Origin: Chrysoperla carnea
Lineage: Eukaryota > Arthropoda > Insecta > Neuroptera > Chrysopidae
NCBI RefSeq assembly: GCF_905475395.1
Contig: NC_058342.1
Coordinates: 15,162,640-15,226,639, forward strand
Direction: 5' to 3'
Length of the DNA: 64,000 bases
Position numbers and translations under genes: made by a program. Each line of letters starts with the position of its first letter. The stretch's first letter is position 1. Positions 22,308-32,158 of this stretch are shown piece after piece. The notes beneath the pieces are model-generated. The model saw only the letters and a list, made by a program, of their open reading frames with translations, ran no database searches and was not told the DNA's origin.

Positions 22308-23102
22308 CAGTAAGTTAGGTTATATTGGCTGTCCACGAAGGACACACTTAGGCTATAGAGCCCATTGTGATACCATATTTAGTGTTTTACCACCTTTCCG
22401 CTGATAATTTCATTTATCAGCTCCTCAATTTCAGAAACTGAGTGCACCTCCTTCATGCATATACCATGCACTACACCAACCCATCACAACTATTAATTAA
22501 TTTAATTCTGATGCGGCGGCGGGAATCGAACCCGCTACCCTAAACATACCGCGAATGGAATAGGGTATTCTACTATATTTGAAAAGGTACTTCAAAATGT
22601 TGATTTAGCTAATAAAAAGCCACCAAAAATTTATTTCGGAAAAATACACACGCTTTCTTGCCAAAAATTTTAAACCTTTTTAACTGTCAAAAACGCGGGC
22701 ATCCAATTTGGTGACGTAATATCGGTATCATTCTACGAAATAACACAGATAAGTTTGACAGATATATTCATAGACAGCTAATTATAATAAATATAAAAAC
22801 TTATTATCTAGGGATATATTATACCCAGCTGTCTACACTGAACTAATTGATGGTCAATGGCTCATACCGATATGACATCACATTAGGGCTTGCCCGTGTT
22901 TAAGGTCACGTGATATACAGTTTAAAAATTACGATTTTTAATTTTAATATTATAAAAGAAAAATGTGCTTTTATGACTCGAAATCAGAATATTTAAGTAT
23001 ATTTTTACATAAATTTTAACTTTTTCAAATTTCATAATTTATTTTTCACTACCGAAAGTACCCTATTGGTTTTAACTTAACCAACTGAGCTACTAGGGCA
23101 GC
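22308..23102 (-). repeat. tRNA-derived SINE interrupted in its tRNA part
   Basis: On the minus strand the head reads GCCCTAGTAGCTCAGTTGG TTAAG, with a perfect A box (TAGCTCAGTTGG). It is interrupted after TTAAAACC. Beyond the insert it resumes CCATTCGCGGTATG, then GTAGCGGGTTCGATTCCCGC with a perfect B box (GGTTCGATTCC). The non-tRNA body follows to CAGCCAATATAACCTAAC at about 22310. It is not a functional tRNA gene: acceptor pairing is absent and a long unrelated body follows. Confidence 0.82.
22559..23067. mobile_element. MITE inserted in the tRNA-like part of a SINE
   Basis: 509 bp with terminal inverted repeat AATAGGGTAYTYT (AATAGGGTATTCT left; the complement of AGTACCCTATT right). Inner arms match as well: GCGGGCATCC, GTGACGTAATATCGGTAT against ATACCGATATGACATCAC and GGGCTTGCCCG. 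The target duplication is at most 2-3 bp (CC). Confidence 0.72.
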
Positions 23103-23742
23103 TATAAAGGTTCGTTTACTATACTATATAAATAAATGCAATAATATACGATAAACTCTTAACCAAAATATGAAGGTAGTGCGTTTTGATCACTTCCCGT
23201 TGCATTTGAACAATATGAACTACATAATGATGAGTGTAATGCTAATGTGATTTAATTAGTCACCCTATAGTTAGTTAGACTGTTAGTTGATCAATTATTT
23301 AATGATATGATGACTCAAGTGAAACTCAAGTATTCCACTGATTATTGCATCACAAAAAAATTTATCATTCTGCTATTTGTATTATTATAAAATAATATAA
23401 AGTTTTCAAGTTAAAGTCGAATTATGAATATCAATTTTGAAATGGTTTTTTTTTTTACTTTGATTTAGAGATTGAAGTCTTTGTGATATCTTTGTGTTTG
23501 GTTAACCTAATTCTTTGTTATTAGATTATTTGCATTGTTTTAAATATTGACTTGACACTCTTGTTAGTCTTGTTTAAAAAATAGTTGTAGTTCTTCATGG
23601 TCACTTCGTGATTGAGTATCACAAGTTGTGGGCGTTTATTATTTCCATGGTTTTCTTATTTAAACTCCTCATTCACATTCTAGCAAAGTATCATCGTCAA
23701 GTATATTCACTAAAGTAAGCCGAAGTGAAGACTAAAGAGACG
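23103..23742. other. No gene seen
   Basis: AT-rich unique-looking DNA. Confidence 0.4.
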
Positions 23743-23879
23743 TACTCACTCAGGCCCGTGTGCAGGAATTATCCAAGGGAGGAGTTCAAATTTTTGTTCA
23801 TCATGTTTAGTCATAAAGTCAATAAAACAAGAAACTCTTTTAATGAGGTCAAAATGTGACATTCAGCCAATATTTTCAA

Positions 23880-24078
23880 TATTGCAAGTTAATTCTGCGA
23901 GCTGCACAGAAAATTTTGTTCCCAAAACCCTGTGCGCATTGATCTCTACACTGCGATGTACTTTGACCGAGGTTAAATCATTATGTCGATATTCAGACAT
24001 TGTCGGCTAAGGTATGTTTTGAGACGACGAAAATATGAAAAGAAGTTTTTAATGGTCGCTGTTGTCGACAAGAATTCC
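23880..24078 (-). pseudogene. hAT transposase dimerisation-domain relic
   Basis: Minus-strand translation gives LSTTATIKNFFSYFRRLKTYL. After a frameshift it gives EYRHNDLTSVKVHRSVEI. This follows the order of the hAT C-terminal dimerisation domain (LPVTTATAERSFS.LRRLKTYLRSTM...RL..LALLHVHRDI), as in the THAP12/P52rIPK-like group. The usual AERSFS is altered and the frame is broken, so it is inactive. It lies near the element's left end, as expected for the 3' end of a minus-strand transposase gene. Confidence 0.75.
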
Positions 24079-24245
24079 TCATCAAAATTTTTCATTTTAT
24101 TGAGAAAGCGACAAAAAAAATTTGATGAAATATTGCGATGATTCAAAATCGAATTATAATCTTCAACTGAATCAGTCTATATACTTAAGCGTTGAGTCTG
24201 TTATGGCGCAAGCGTTGGCTTTCGCAATTCGATATAATAATAATA

Positions 24246-24544
24246 ATAATAATGGGGTTTAACCTCCGTTTCTCTGACATATACGTCTATAACAGAAGCC
24301 ACCCACATCATTATTTGTTAATCTTTATTTATTTAACTTACATACATAATTAAAATTACATTTTTGATGTGGATGGAGTCGGTTACTTCGTTCTTATCCA
24401 AGCGACGACAATGTGATCAATTCTACCGCCCCCATTAATTATAATTGTTTACACTGCCGCTGCCTAGATTTGAACCCGCAACCTAAGTCTAAATAGACAA
24501 GCGGTCAAATTCTAATGCCTTAGACCGCTCGGCCATTTGGGCTC
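24246..24544 (-). repeat. tRNA-derived SINE with 15-bp target duplication
   Basis: Flanked by perfect TTCGCAATTCGATAT copies (24231-24245 and 24545-24559). On the minus strand the head is GAGCCCAAATGGCCGAGCGG TCTAAGGC (A box TGGCCGAGCGG, Leu/Ser-tRNA-like), with B box GGTTCAAATCT, the body shared with 310-1080, and an ATT-repeat tail. A long target duplication plus a simple-repeat tail shows insertion by a LINE enzyme. It could look like a tRNA gene in a scan but is not one. Confidence 0.92.
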
Positions 24545-24855
24545 TTCGCAATTCGATATCGCTCATGATTTTGAAAATTTTTCTGATCTCTCTCCTCTTC
24601 TTTTAATCAAAAATGTTTCGCAACGTCTGCAGTTCAATATCCTGGCCAAGATACAAATTTTCTATTTGAAGTAGTTGACTCAAAGACGAAAGTCAAAGAA
24701 TATACCGAGTTGAAAATATGCACGGATATCTGATTAGTCAGTGGAAATGCGTTTCATAAGACTATATTGTTAATTGAAATTTATGAGGAGAGAATCCCAA
24801 TGGGAGGGGTTTTGACCACCAAAACCCCTCTCGTGCTCACGGGTCTGTACTCACT

Positions 24856-25386
24856 ACCATACTCTTGCCTTCGCAGAAATCTCACTGCTTTAGTAGCTTT
24901 CTGTGCTTATTAGCTAATATAATAAGCTTTTGTCCACTAAGAATAAATCGGTTTAATAAAAGTTTCTAATGATTAATAACATATAAAAAACAAAACATAA
25001 AATTAATTTTTATAAAATGTAAGGATTATTATTATTTTTATAAAGTAATTTAAATAAAATTAGGCATTCAGTCACGTGACAGAAAACACCAATGTTGATG
25101 TGCCATGATGAACGCTATGTATACCACATTAGAATTTAACAGAACGAAGCAGATTGTTTAATTAAAACTGCTTAAGCTTGCATACACAAAAATGCTTGTA
25201 TGCCAAGCTACGATGTCATTCAAGATGCCATTACAATCTACATTGTTTTCGTAGTAAATTTGAATTCGTTTTCGAAAATGTAAAATACATAAGATAATAG
25301 TGTTTTTGCTTTTAAAATATTACTCTTTTGGTGTAAATCAACGTTACTGATGTAAAGGTCTATTATCTTCATCTTTATTACAATAA
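24856..25386. other. No gene seen
   Basis: AT-rich, no shared repeat recognised. Confidence 0.4.
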
Positions 25387-26583
25387 ACAAGTGAAAACCA
25401 ACAATTGACTAATTTAATTGCTAAAACACCATGTATCAGTTACTTAGTTTGGCCAACAAATTCAAATTGGTGAAATATAGAAGTACTGGTCGTAAAAATA
25501 CGTACGGTAGTAGTTCGTTGGATTCGAAATTGTGTCTAGAAAAATGTGCCAGAAGGTTTTTTTAAAAACAGGTACGTCACACTAGAAAATTTTTTTTAAG
25601 GAATTAAATATTAATTTTATATTTTGAACAAATTATGGTGTATTCTGAACACTATAAAGAATTTATTGTTCTTAGTAATTTATCTTAAAGTTAATTTTTC
25701 AATTATTTAGAAATAAATCGAAAAAACAGACCGAAAATTTTGTAGGCTCGGACTATTGTTGTAAATATGGGTTGACTTTGTCGACTATAAAGAAGTTGGT
25801 TGGGTTCTGAAGTTTTTACCCCTTGCGTTCAAAAATGGGACACTATTACAAAATTTTTTTCGGGTCTATTTTTTTCGGTATTTTCTAAATTCCTACTGGA
25901 ACTATGATTTTTCAGTTAATTTAAAAAAAAAAAAATTGTAACTAACTATGAACCTCGTCATTGTCATCATGGACGTCGCCAAGGGAGGGGGCAGGTAGGA
26001 GGCAGGGAAGGCCAGGTGCCCCGCTCTAGAGATTCCCCGAAATTGGTTCAAAGCACTCACTTGCTTTAAAAAAGTAAAATTCTACTGAATTCAAAATTTC
26101 AGTTATCGGATGAGTTTTGCATGAAATTAGAATCAATCAAGCTAACTAAAATTTTTCAACTAACCTACTTTTATAGTTTTTGAGAAAAAGGGAACTAAAT
26201 TTTTACCCTCATTTAGACTCTCACGGGAAAACAAAGGTATTTACGAAAAAAAATTTCAAACAAAAGTTGTTTACTTTTTTATGTCAAACAATTTTACATT
26301 TAAACTTTTCTTCTTTCTCTTGCGGTTTACAAGACCTAATGAACCTATGTTGCCAATTTACGAACTCAAACTCACTTTTTGCTTTCGGAGCACTATATTA
26401 AAAAAAATTAGCGCGATATCTCTTTTCGTTTTTGAGTTATCGTGTTAACGGACAAATAAACGGAAATGGACTAATAAGGTTAATTTTATGATTACCTATA
26501 CCAAAATTTTGTTCGTAGAATCGATATTTCTAAGCGTTACAAACTTGGGATTAAACTTAATATATTTCGATATAATTCATAAA
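25387..26583 (-). mobile_element. HN element copy 7, apparently split
   Basis: The hairpin end is at 25387-25432 (AACAAGTGAAAACCAACAAT, ACACCATGTAT). The body is at about 26190-26583 (CTCTCACGGGAAAACA, AAACAAAAGTTGTTTAC, GGTTTACAAGACCTAATG, AAGCGTTACAAACTTGGG). The 750 bp between has no match elsewhere in the window. Whether both parts belong to one copy is inferred from order and strand. The 5' end is cut by the MITE at 26584. Confidence 0.55.
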
Positions 26584-26962
26584 CAGGGTGTTCTATTATT
26601 AAATGCAGAACTTTCGCTTCCTGAATAAGCTAAAAAAAATAAATAAATAAATATTCTTTACCATATTTGGATCTGAGGCCTTATTTACGAGATAATTATC
26701 CTACTCTTATAATAATCAATTCATAAAAAATACATTTCTCCAAATCAAATTCATCCAATAAACACATTATCTGTTTAATTTGTATTTAATTGGATGAATT
26801 TGATTTGGAGGAATGTATTTTTTATTAATTGATTATTATAAGAGTAGAATAATTATCTCGTAAATAAGGCCTCAGATTCAAATGTGGTAAGGAACATTTT
26901 CTTCTTTTTTTCTCAGCTTATTCAGTAAGCGAAATTTTTGCAGTCAATAACAGAACACTCTG
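26584..26962. mobile_element. Foldback MITE, 379 bp
   Basis: Arms of about 165 bp opening CAGGGTGTTCTATTATTAAA and closing AATAACAGAACACTCTG. Inner matches include GAGGCCTTATTTACGAGATA, ATTATCCTACTCTTATAATA and AAATCAAATTCATCCAAT with their complements. The loop is short, near 26760. Target duplication unclear. A bare CAGGGTGTTC start is compatible with several superfamilies. Confidence 0.8.
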
Positions 26963-27067
26963 TATACGGTACAAAAACTAAATAAAATCATATTTGACAA
27001 CAAGTTTTTAAGAAAAGAGAGCTCAAACGTAGAAAGGGGTAAAAAAGAATAGTAGAAAAAGAAATTT

Positions 27068-27573
27068 GGGGGCGTCCATAAATTACGTGAGGTGTTTTTT
27101 TAAATTTTCTGTCCCTCCCTCTCCCCTTGGTGAGATGTCGTGAGGTTTTAGTCAACCCCCTCCCCCGTCCCCCAATCTCACGTGAGATTTTTCAGAATGT
27201 GGGTTTATTACGTAAACGCGTTAGATTGTTTATTGTAAAAAGAAAAAAACAATTTGGTTTGTGCTTTTATTTACGACTAGTTAAGACTACCAATCAATAT
27301 TGCTGAGAGTTATAAATGTAATAAAAAGTTAAGAATAGAATACTTAAATTATGTCTACTGTGATTAAAAAAAACGCTTAAGATTAAATTTTAAACATGTA
27401 CATACAATTTGGATTAAATTCAACAAAATAGTATAATATTTTCTTGTTTCAATCAGAAAAAAAAATTGCGTGATATTTGTCGAGACCCCCCCTCTCCCCA
27501 ACGTGAGATTAGATGATATTTGACTCGACCCCCTCCCCCCCTTAATCATCTCACGTAATTTATGGACGCCCCC
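27068..27573. mobile_element. MITE with GGGGGCGTCCATAAATTACG ends
   Basis: 506 bp. Left end GGGGGCGTCCATAAATTACG TGAG; right end CTCACGTAATTTATGGACGCC CCC, a 24-bp inverted repeat with one or two differences. Subterminal C-rich blocks (CCCCCTCCCCC) with CACGTGAGAT or CACGTTGGGG repeats mirror each other. No transposase. Confidence 0.8.
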
Positions 27574-28440
27574 TTTTAGGTGTGTCCTCTGTCTGTGGCC
27601 CTTCAAAATTGAACTCTAGATCCATGCTTGTTTTCAGGTAAATTAATGGTTAAATAAGTTTAATTTTAAAATTAAAAGAAATTTTCGCGCTGGATTATAA
27701 CGCTAAGATATAGCGCCACGAGTAAAAAATATGTAAAACCAGTCTCGTTACAATCAGCTGATTATTTCAATGATTAAAGAGAGAGGAGATATATGCTTTA
27801 TTATACATTTTAATGTGCTGTGCTACATTTGCTCCCCGAATCTTTAATAATTAGGATAATTAATTATATTATTTTATAATTTTTTGTTTTTGATTTACAT
27901 TTTAAACTTTTAAATTTGTATACTTCTTGACTTTTAGATTCATAGTTGTGTGTTTTCAAATGCATTTTTTATAATTATTATGTTTTATTATATTATTATG
28001 TATTAATGCATTTTTTATGTTTTATATAATAGACCTTTTTCATGAAAAACAGAAATGCTTTTTGATAATTTTTTATGAAAATATAGGTCGAGTAGAGACT
28101 GTAACTAAAAAATTACGCATTTTTAACAATAAAAACACTATGAAAAAAATTGTTAAAAAGTCACAGTATTTGAAATAATTTAAAACGATTTTTTTTTGGC
28201 TCCAACGCACACGTGATCTGTGTACTCAATCCGACAAGCAATGAAAATAAAAATAGTGTCAACAGTTGTATTAATATATCACTATTATCAACTTTAAATG
28301 ACGTCAAACCAACCTTCGTGTGTTTCCGGATCATTTTCGCCAATTTGAATTTTAATGATTTTCATTGTCTGTTTTCTCAGTCATATGGCTTCAAAAAAAT
28401 CGGGGAAAAAATTAGCCCATTTATCAAGACATTTACTTTC
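27574..28440. other. No gene seen
   Basis: Two overlapping opposite frames (28161-28446) show no domain and look like chance. Confidence 0.4.
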
Positions 28441-28479
<39 letters not shown>

Positions 28480-29128
28480 AAAACAAAAAGAAAAAAAACT
28501 TTTAACATAAAGAAAACCGACTTCAAAAGAAAAACTTTTCCAAATAAATTAAAATGCACTAAAAAGTAAAAAAATAACGACAATATAATGTAGTTAAAAT
28601 TATTGTTATTTTTGGAGTCGGTGTCAGCCAAGTTAATATAGAAAAAAACTGATCTGTCAGAGTTGTTTCCTTGGCTGACACCGACTCTAAAAATAACAAT
28701 AATTTTAACTACATTATATTGTCGTTATTTTTTTACTTTTTAGTGCATTTTAATTTATTTTGGAAAAGTTTTTCTTTTGAATTCGGTTTTCTTTTTGTTA
28801 AAAGTTTTTTTTATTTTGTGATTTTTAGTGAATCTGAAGTACACTAACTAATTTGTCACTAAAAAAGAATCATCAAAGTGATATTGAGTTATTCGTCCTA
28901 TGGTCGTGCATACTTAACGCAAATTTAAGACTTTTATGGTTTTCTCATGTATGCCGTTTTCAGAACTGGACCAAAATGAAATTGGACCAAACGGGAAGCA
29001 TCACAGATAGTTTCAAACAGATAAAGAATCATCAAAATCGGTTCACCCAGTCAAAAGTTCTGAGGTAACAAACATAAAAAAAAAAAAAACAGTCGAATTG
29101 ATAACCTCCTCCGTTAAGTCGGTTAAAA
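28441..29128. mobile_element. Repeat with a large internal hairpin and AACCGACTT ends
   Basis: AAAACCGACTTCAAAAG (about 28515) and TTAAGTCGGTTAAAAAC (about 29112) bound the element. Inside, arms 28483-28633 and 28671-28822 are near-perfect complements around a 37-bp loop. The 3' part (AATCGGTTCACCCAGTCAAA, AGTTCTGAGGTAACAAACAT, GAATTGATAACCTCCTCC) is a word series I recall as common in insect genomes; that is memory, not a search. A 33-A run precedes it. Confidence 0.65.
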
Positions 29129-29352
29129 ACAAGAGTTCTTTTTTCTATCACTGGATAGAGCCTTTCTTAGCATTAAAATCCTATACTTTTACTTGTACCT
29201 ACAATTCATACTTTTCCCATTCCCAATGTTAGGTACACTACCTTAAAGCTGAATATTGCAGAGCAAAGCATGATTTATTCAAACAGAATTATGCATGTAC
29301 AATAATTATTTTTAGAGCATACAGGATGTAGGATGCGCAAAACTGTACAATA

Positions 29353-29930
29353 AACAAGTGAAAACAAACAATTGACTGAGTTAATTGTTGAAATACCATG
29401 CATAGTCAGTGTTGATTTCTTTATCACATAACACATACATAGGTACATGTGAAACATAGATAACTGATATTCAAGTATATTACATACTAGAAAATGTTCG
29501 GCTAATTGGCAAACAGTGATGTTTACGAAAAAATTGTTTCAAACAAAAGTTGTTTATAAGGACTATTTTTTACATTTAAACTTTTGTTCTATCTCTAACG
29601 GTTTACAAGATAGGTCCTAGGGACCCAAGACCCAATTGACCTATTATGCTCATTTACGAACTCGACCTCACTTTCTGAGTACGCTGTAAAAATTTCAGCT
29701 CGATATTTTATTTCGTTTTTGAGTTATCGTGTCCACAGACGGACGGACGGACTAATTAGGTGATTCTGTGAACACCTATAGCAAAATTTTGTGCGTAGCA
29801 TCAATATTTTTAAGCGTTACAAACTTGGGACTAAACTTAATATACTATGTATATTTCATATATACATGGTATAAAAACTTGGGACTAAACTTAATATACT
29901 ATGTATATTTCATATATACATGGTATAAAA
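29353..29930 (-). mobile_element. HN element copy 8 with duplicated terminus
   Basis: Complete copy, AACAAGTGAAAACAAACAAT to TATACATGGTATAAAA. The last 54 bp (ACTTGGGACTAAACTTAATA ... ATACATGGTATAAAA) occur twice in tandem (about 29823-29876 and 29877-29930) with no differences seen. Confidence 0.88.
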
Positions 29931-30129
29931 AAAATTAAAAACAGTTAAATGAAATGAATTCTTTGAATTATATGTTGATTTGATTTATATTTAGACATTT
30001 AACGTTATCGAAAACGGACGGAGGACGGACATTCACATTCATATACACATAGGATGAATGCATTTAACAACCATATGCAACATTAAGGAGACTCAACACT
30101 ACTGAATGTAAAATCTATTTATTATACAA
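29931..30129. other. No feature seen
   Basis: Spacer; ACGGACGGAGGACGGACATT at about 30013 resembles the HN microsatellite core but stands alone. Confidence 0.35.
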
Positions 30130-30135
30130 AATCTC

Positions 30136-30496
30136 TTGAGCACTGTTGTACACGCATTTAGACTGCTGACTTGCAAGGACATCATTGTCAGGGAAACGGA
30201 GTGGTCGTGTTTGAAGCGCGTGGTGAGGCAACGTATCTGTGGTGATCCAACAGAGGATATGATAGCCAAATTTCTGTCTGGCTCACTAGAGGATCAACTG
30301 GTATGTGACAGCGGAGACTTTTTTAGCCTGTGGACACAAGCTAGAAGCGTGTGCCGCCGTCTTAATAGCAAAATCGGATTGGGTTTTCATTGGTGTGTCG
30401 AGACGTGATCTGTCGGTTACTATCAGGCGACCTGAGCGTATAATAGTTCCCGAGAATGGTTTCCATTTTTCTCTATTGTCAACGTTCAAATCTTAA
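30136..30496 (+). pseudogene. Coding-like relic of unknown origin
   Basis: I do not recognise this. It has higher GC than its surroundings and two overlapping frames: 30136-30408 (WSCLKRVVRQRICGDP, SLWTQARSVCRRLN) and 30305-30496 (VSRRDLSVTIRRPERIIVP). The change of frame near 30400 would fit one decayed protein with a frameshift. Arg-rich CRRLN and WSCLKRVV look like the C-terminus of a retroelement polyprotein, but I cannot show this. It could also be a chance frame. Confidence 0.25.
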
Positions 30497-30980
30497 ACAC
30501 CTGAATATATAACCACAAGCAAACCAAAATTATCAATTTTCGACTCGACTCAGCATGAAAACAATAAGACTAAAAAGTGATAGTGCTAAATGTGCGTAGA
30601 TCACTAATCGTTTTATGAATTTGGAGGGCAACCGATCAATCAAACTTGTAGTGTAGGTGTATTTAAATGAATAAGAAACGAAGCTACTTCGGTAAATGTC
30701 GTAATTTGTCGAGTTGCAAAAGACGATGTCTTTTTATGCGTTCGTATGTAAGGCATTTTATCGTATTTATACAAACGCGCAGACGTATAATTAGGAGTTC
30801 TCAACAACACACACGTATGATTATTTAGGCAAAAATAGTTCGTGTCTTTGCCTGGAGGCACTCAGCAGCGCTAGTGCAGCGCAATGCGACATTACTTAAA
30901 ATTCAATGAACGAGCTGGCATAATCTATATGCCGTATAGAATTATAGATGATACCTGTTAAGATTTTGTTTCTATTGATA
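30497..30980. other. No gene assigned
   Basis: Less AT-rich than most of the window. Nothing matches elsewhere here. A 73-codon minus frame (30640-30861) has no domain. Confidence 0.35.
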
Positions 30981-31141
30981 GTACTCATCAGGCGCGGTTC
31001 TATAATTTTTTTTCCGGAGGGGATCACAAGAAAATAATCAAAAATAACAAAAATTACCAAATAAACAAAGCAAACCGAATTTTTTAAATGAATGAATTAA
31101 AAACAAAGCCAGAATAACCTTATAAACTCCCCGATTCGGTT

Positions 31142-31390
31142 CTTGTCGCCCTTGATGCGTGTGATAAAGTAATGTATCCGGCTATTAATACCCTGCTTTG
31201 GATTTTGGAGACGCTCCCTGTTACTACATCCACTGCAGAAAGGAGCTTTTCAACTCTACGTCGCCTCAAAACTTGGTTGAGATAAGCTATGGTAGAAGAC
31301 AGACTTACCGGACTTGCATTGCTACACATCCATCGCAACATCGAATTAGACATCGATGCGATCATTAACAGATTTGAGAAAAAAAAATAG
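31142..31390 (+). pseudogene. hAT transposase C-terminal relic
   Basis: The frame reads ALDACDKVMYPAINTLL, WILETLPVTTSTAERSFS, TLRRLKTWLR, a stop at 31283-31285, then AMVEDRLTGLALLHIHRNI, ELDIDAIINRFEKKK and a natural stop (TAG 31388-31390). This is the hAT dimerisation domain of the THAP12/P52rIPK-like group, in the right order. The in-frame stop replaces the usual serine after LR. The zinc finger and DDE parts are gone, so it cannot encode a transposase. The minus-strand frame across it is a shadow. Confidence 0.9.
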
Positions 31391-31460
31391 AAGATTGAAT
31401 TTTGTGTTATAAATGATGCTTTCGCTTGAAACTTGTAAACAGATGTTAGTATATAAAGTA

Positions 31461-31847
31461 TTCGTTGTGTGCGTAGTCATGGTAGGGACAATAAAATCGA
31501 TGCCAGCGCTTTAAGTGAAAAATTTTGGAGTTAAAGGGGGCTGTTATGACTAATTTGCAATTCTTTACATGTTAATATAATAGAAATGTCAAATTAAAAT
31601 TATTGAAAAAAACGAATTAATTAAACTTAATGCATTAAAAATTGTGAAAATAAGAAATCAAATTGAACAAATATTATTTTTCAAATGTAAATTATCATAA
31701 TTATTTATTTAAATTTGTGAAACAAGAATATTAAATTTTAAATGTAAGTCTTAAATGCAATCCATACAACTATATATGCATCCATACAATTCTATAATTA
31801 GAGTAGTGTATCGTTACCATGGAAACGAAACTCACGCACGGAGCGAA
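31461..31847. mobile_element. Tc1-like MITE, copy 2, nested in the hAT element
   Basis: 387 bp with TA at 31459-31460 and 31848-31849. Ends TTCGTTGTGTGCGTAGTC and (complemented) TTCGCTCCGTGCGTGAG. It is the inverted counterpart of 14193-14586 across its whole length, including AATTTGCAATTCTTTACATG and TCCATACAATTCTATAATTA. Confidence 0.8.
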
Positions 31848-32158
31848 TAGCTACAATCCAAATATAGAGCAAATAATAAAAAAGTCAGTATTGTGTAAGA
31901 AAATCAGTGAATTTTGTTGATTCAGTCATTTTTAAATTCCAATTTTTCCAGAAGTGTAAAAAAATTAATTAATTTTGGTCGCTTGGTTAGTTTCCGTTTT
32001 TTTAGTTAGCAAAAAGTAGGTTTTGTTTGTTTGGTTTTTTTTTTTTTTTCAGTTTTTATAAAATTGGTTTAGTTTTATTTTTTGAAATGCGGGCTGTTTT
32101 TGGGGGGAGGACTCATGACCCCTGTGACCCCCTCCCTTAATCCGCGCCTGGTACTCGC

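Larger units (their letters stand above)
23751..24847 (-). mobile_element. hAT element, deleted, with perfect 8-bp target duplication
   Basis: TACTCACT flanks both sides (23743-23750 and 24848-24855). The ends are CAGGCCCGTGTGCAGGA and (complemented) CAGACCCGTGAGCACGA. An 8-bp duplication with CAG-starting ends is the hAT signature. The only coding remnant is the transposase C-terminus (see pseudogene). A SINE is nested inside. Confidence 0.9.
30989..32150 (+). mobile_element. hAT element, deleted, with 8-bp target duplication
   Basis: Flanked by GTACTCAT (30981-30988) and GTACTCGC (32151-32158), 6 of 8 identical. The ends are CAGGCGCGGTTCTATAAT and (complemented) CAGGCGCGGATTAAGGGAG. It keeps only the 3' end of the transposase and carries a nested MITE (31461-31847). 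The diverged duplication makes it older than the hAT at 23751. Confidence 0.87.

Noticed and set aside
22500..23100. Possible tRNA gene with a long intron (perfect A and B boxes)
   Set aside because: The gap has MITE-type inverted ends, and the sequence continues into a SINE body rather than a 3' acceptor stem.
24246..24544. tRNA-like sequence with A and B boxes
   Set aside because: It is the head of a SINE with an unrelated body, a simple-repeat tail and a 15-bp target duplication; acceptor-stem pairing is absent.
28213..28446. 77-codon plus frame overlapping a 60-codon minus frame
   Set aside because: Neither has a recognisable motif; the overlap in opposite directions is typical of chance frames.
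31120..31365. 81-codon minus-strand frame
   Set aside because: It is the antisense shadow of the hAT transposase relic read on the plus strand.
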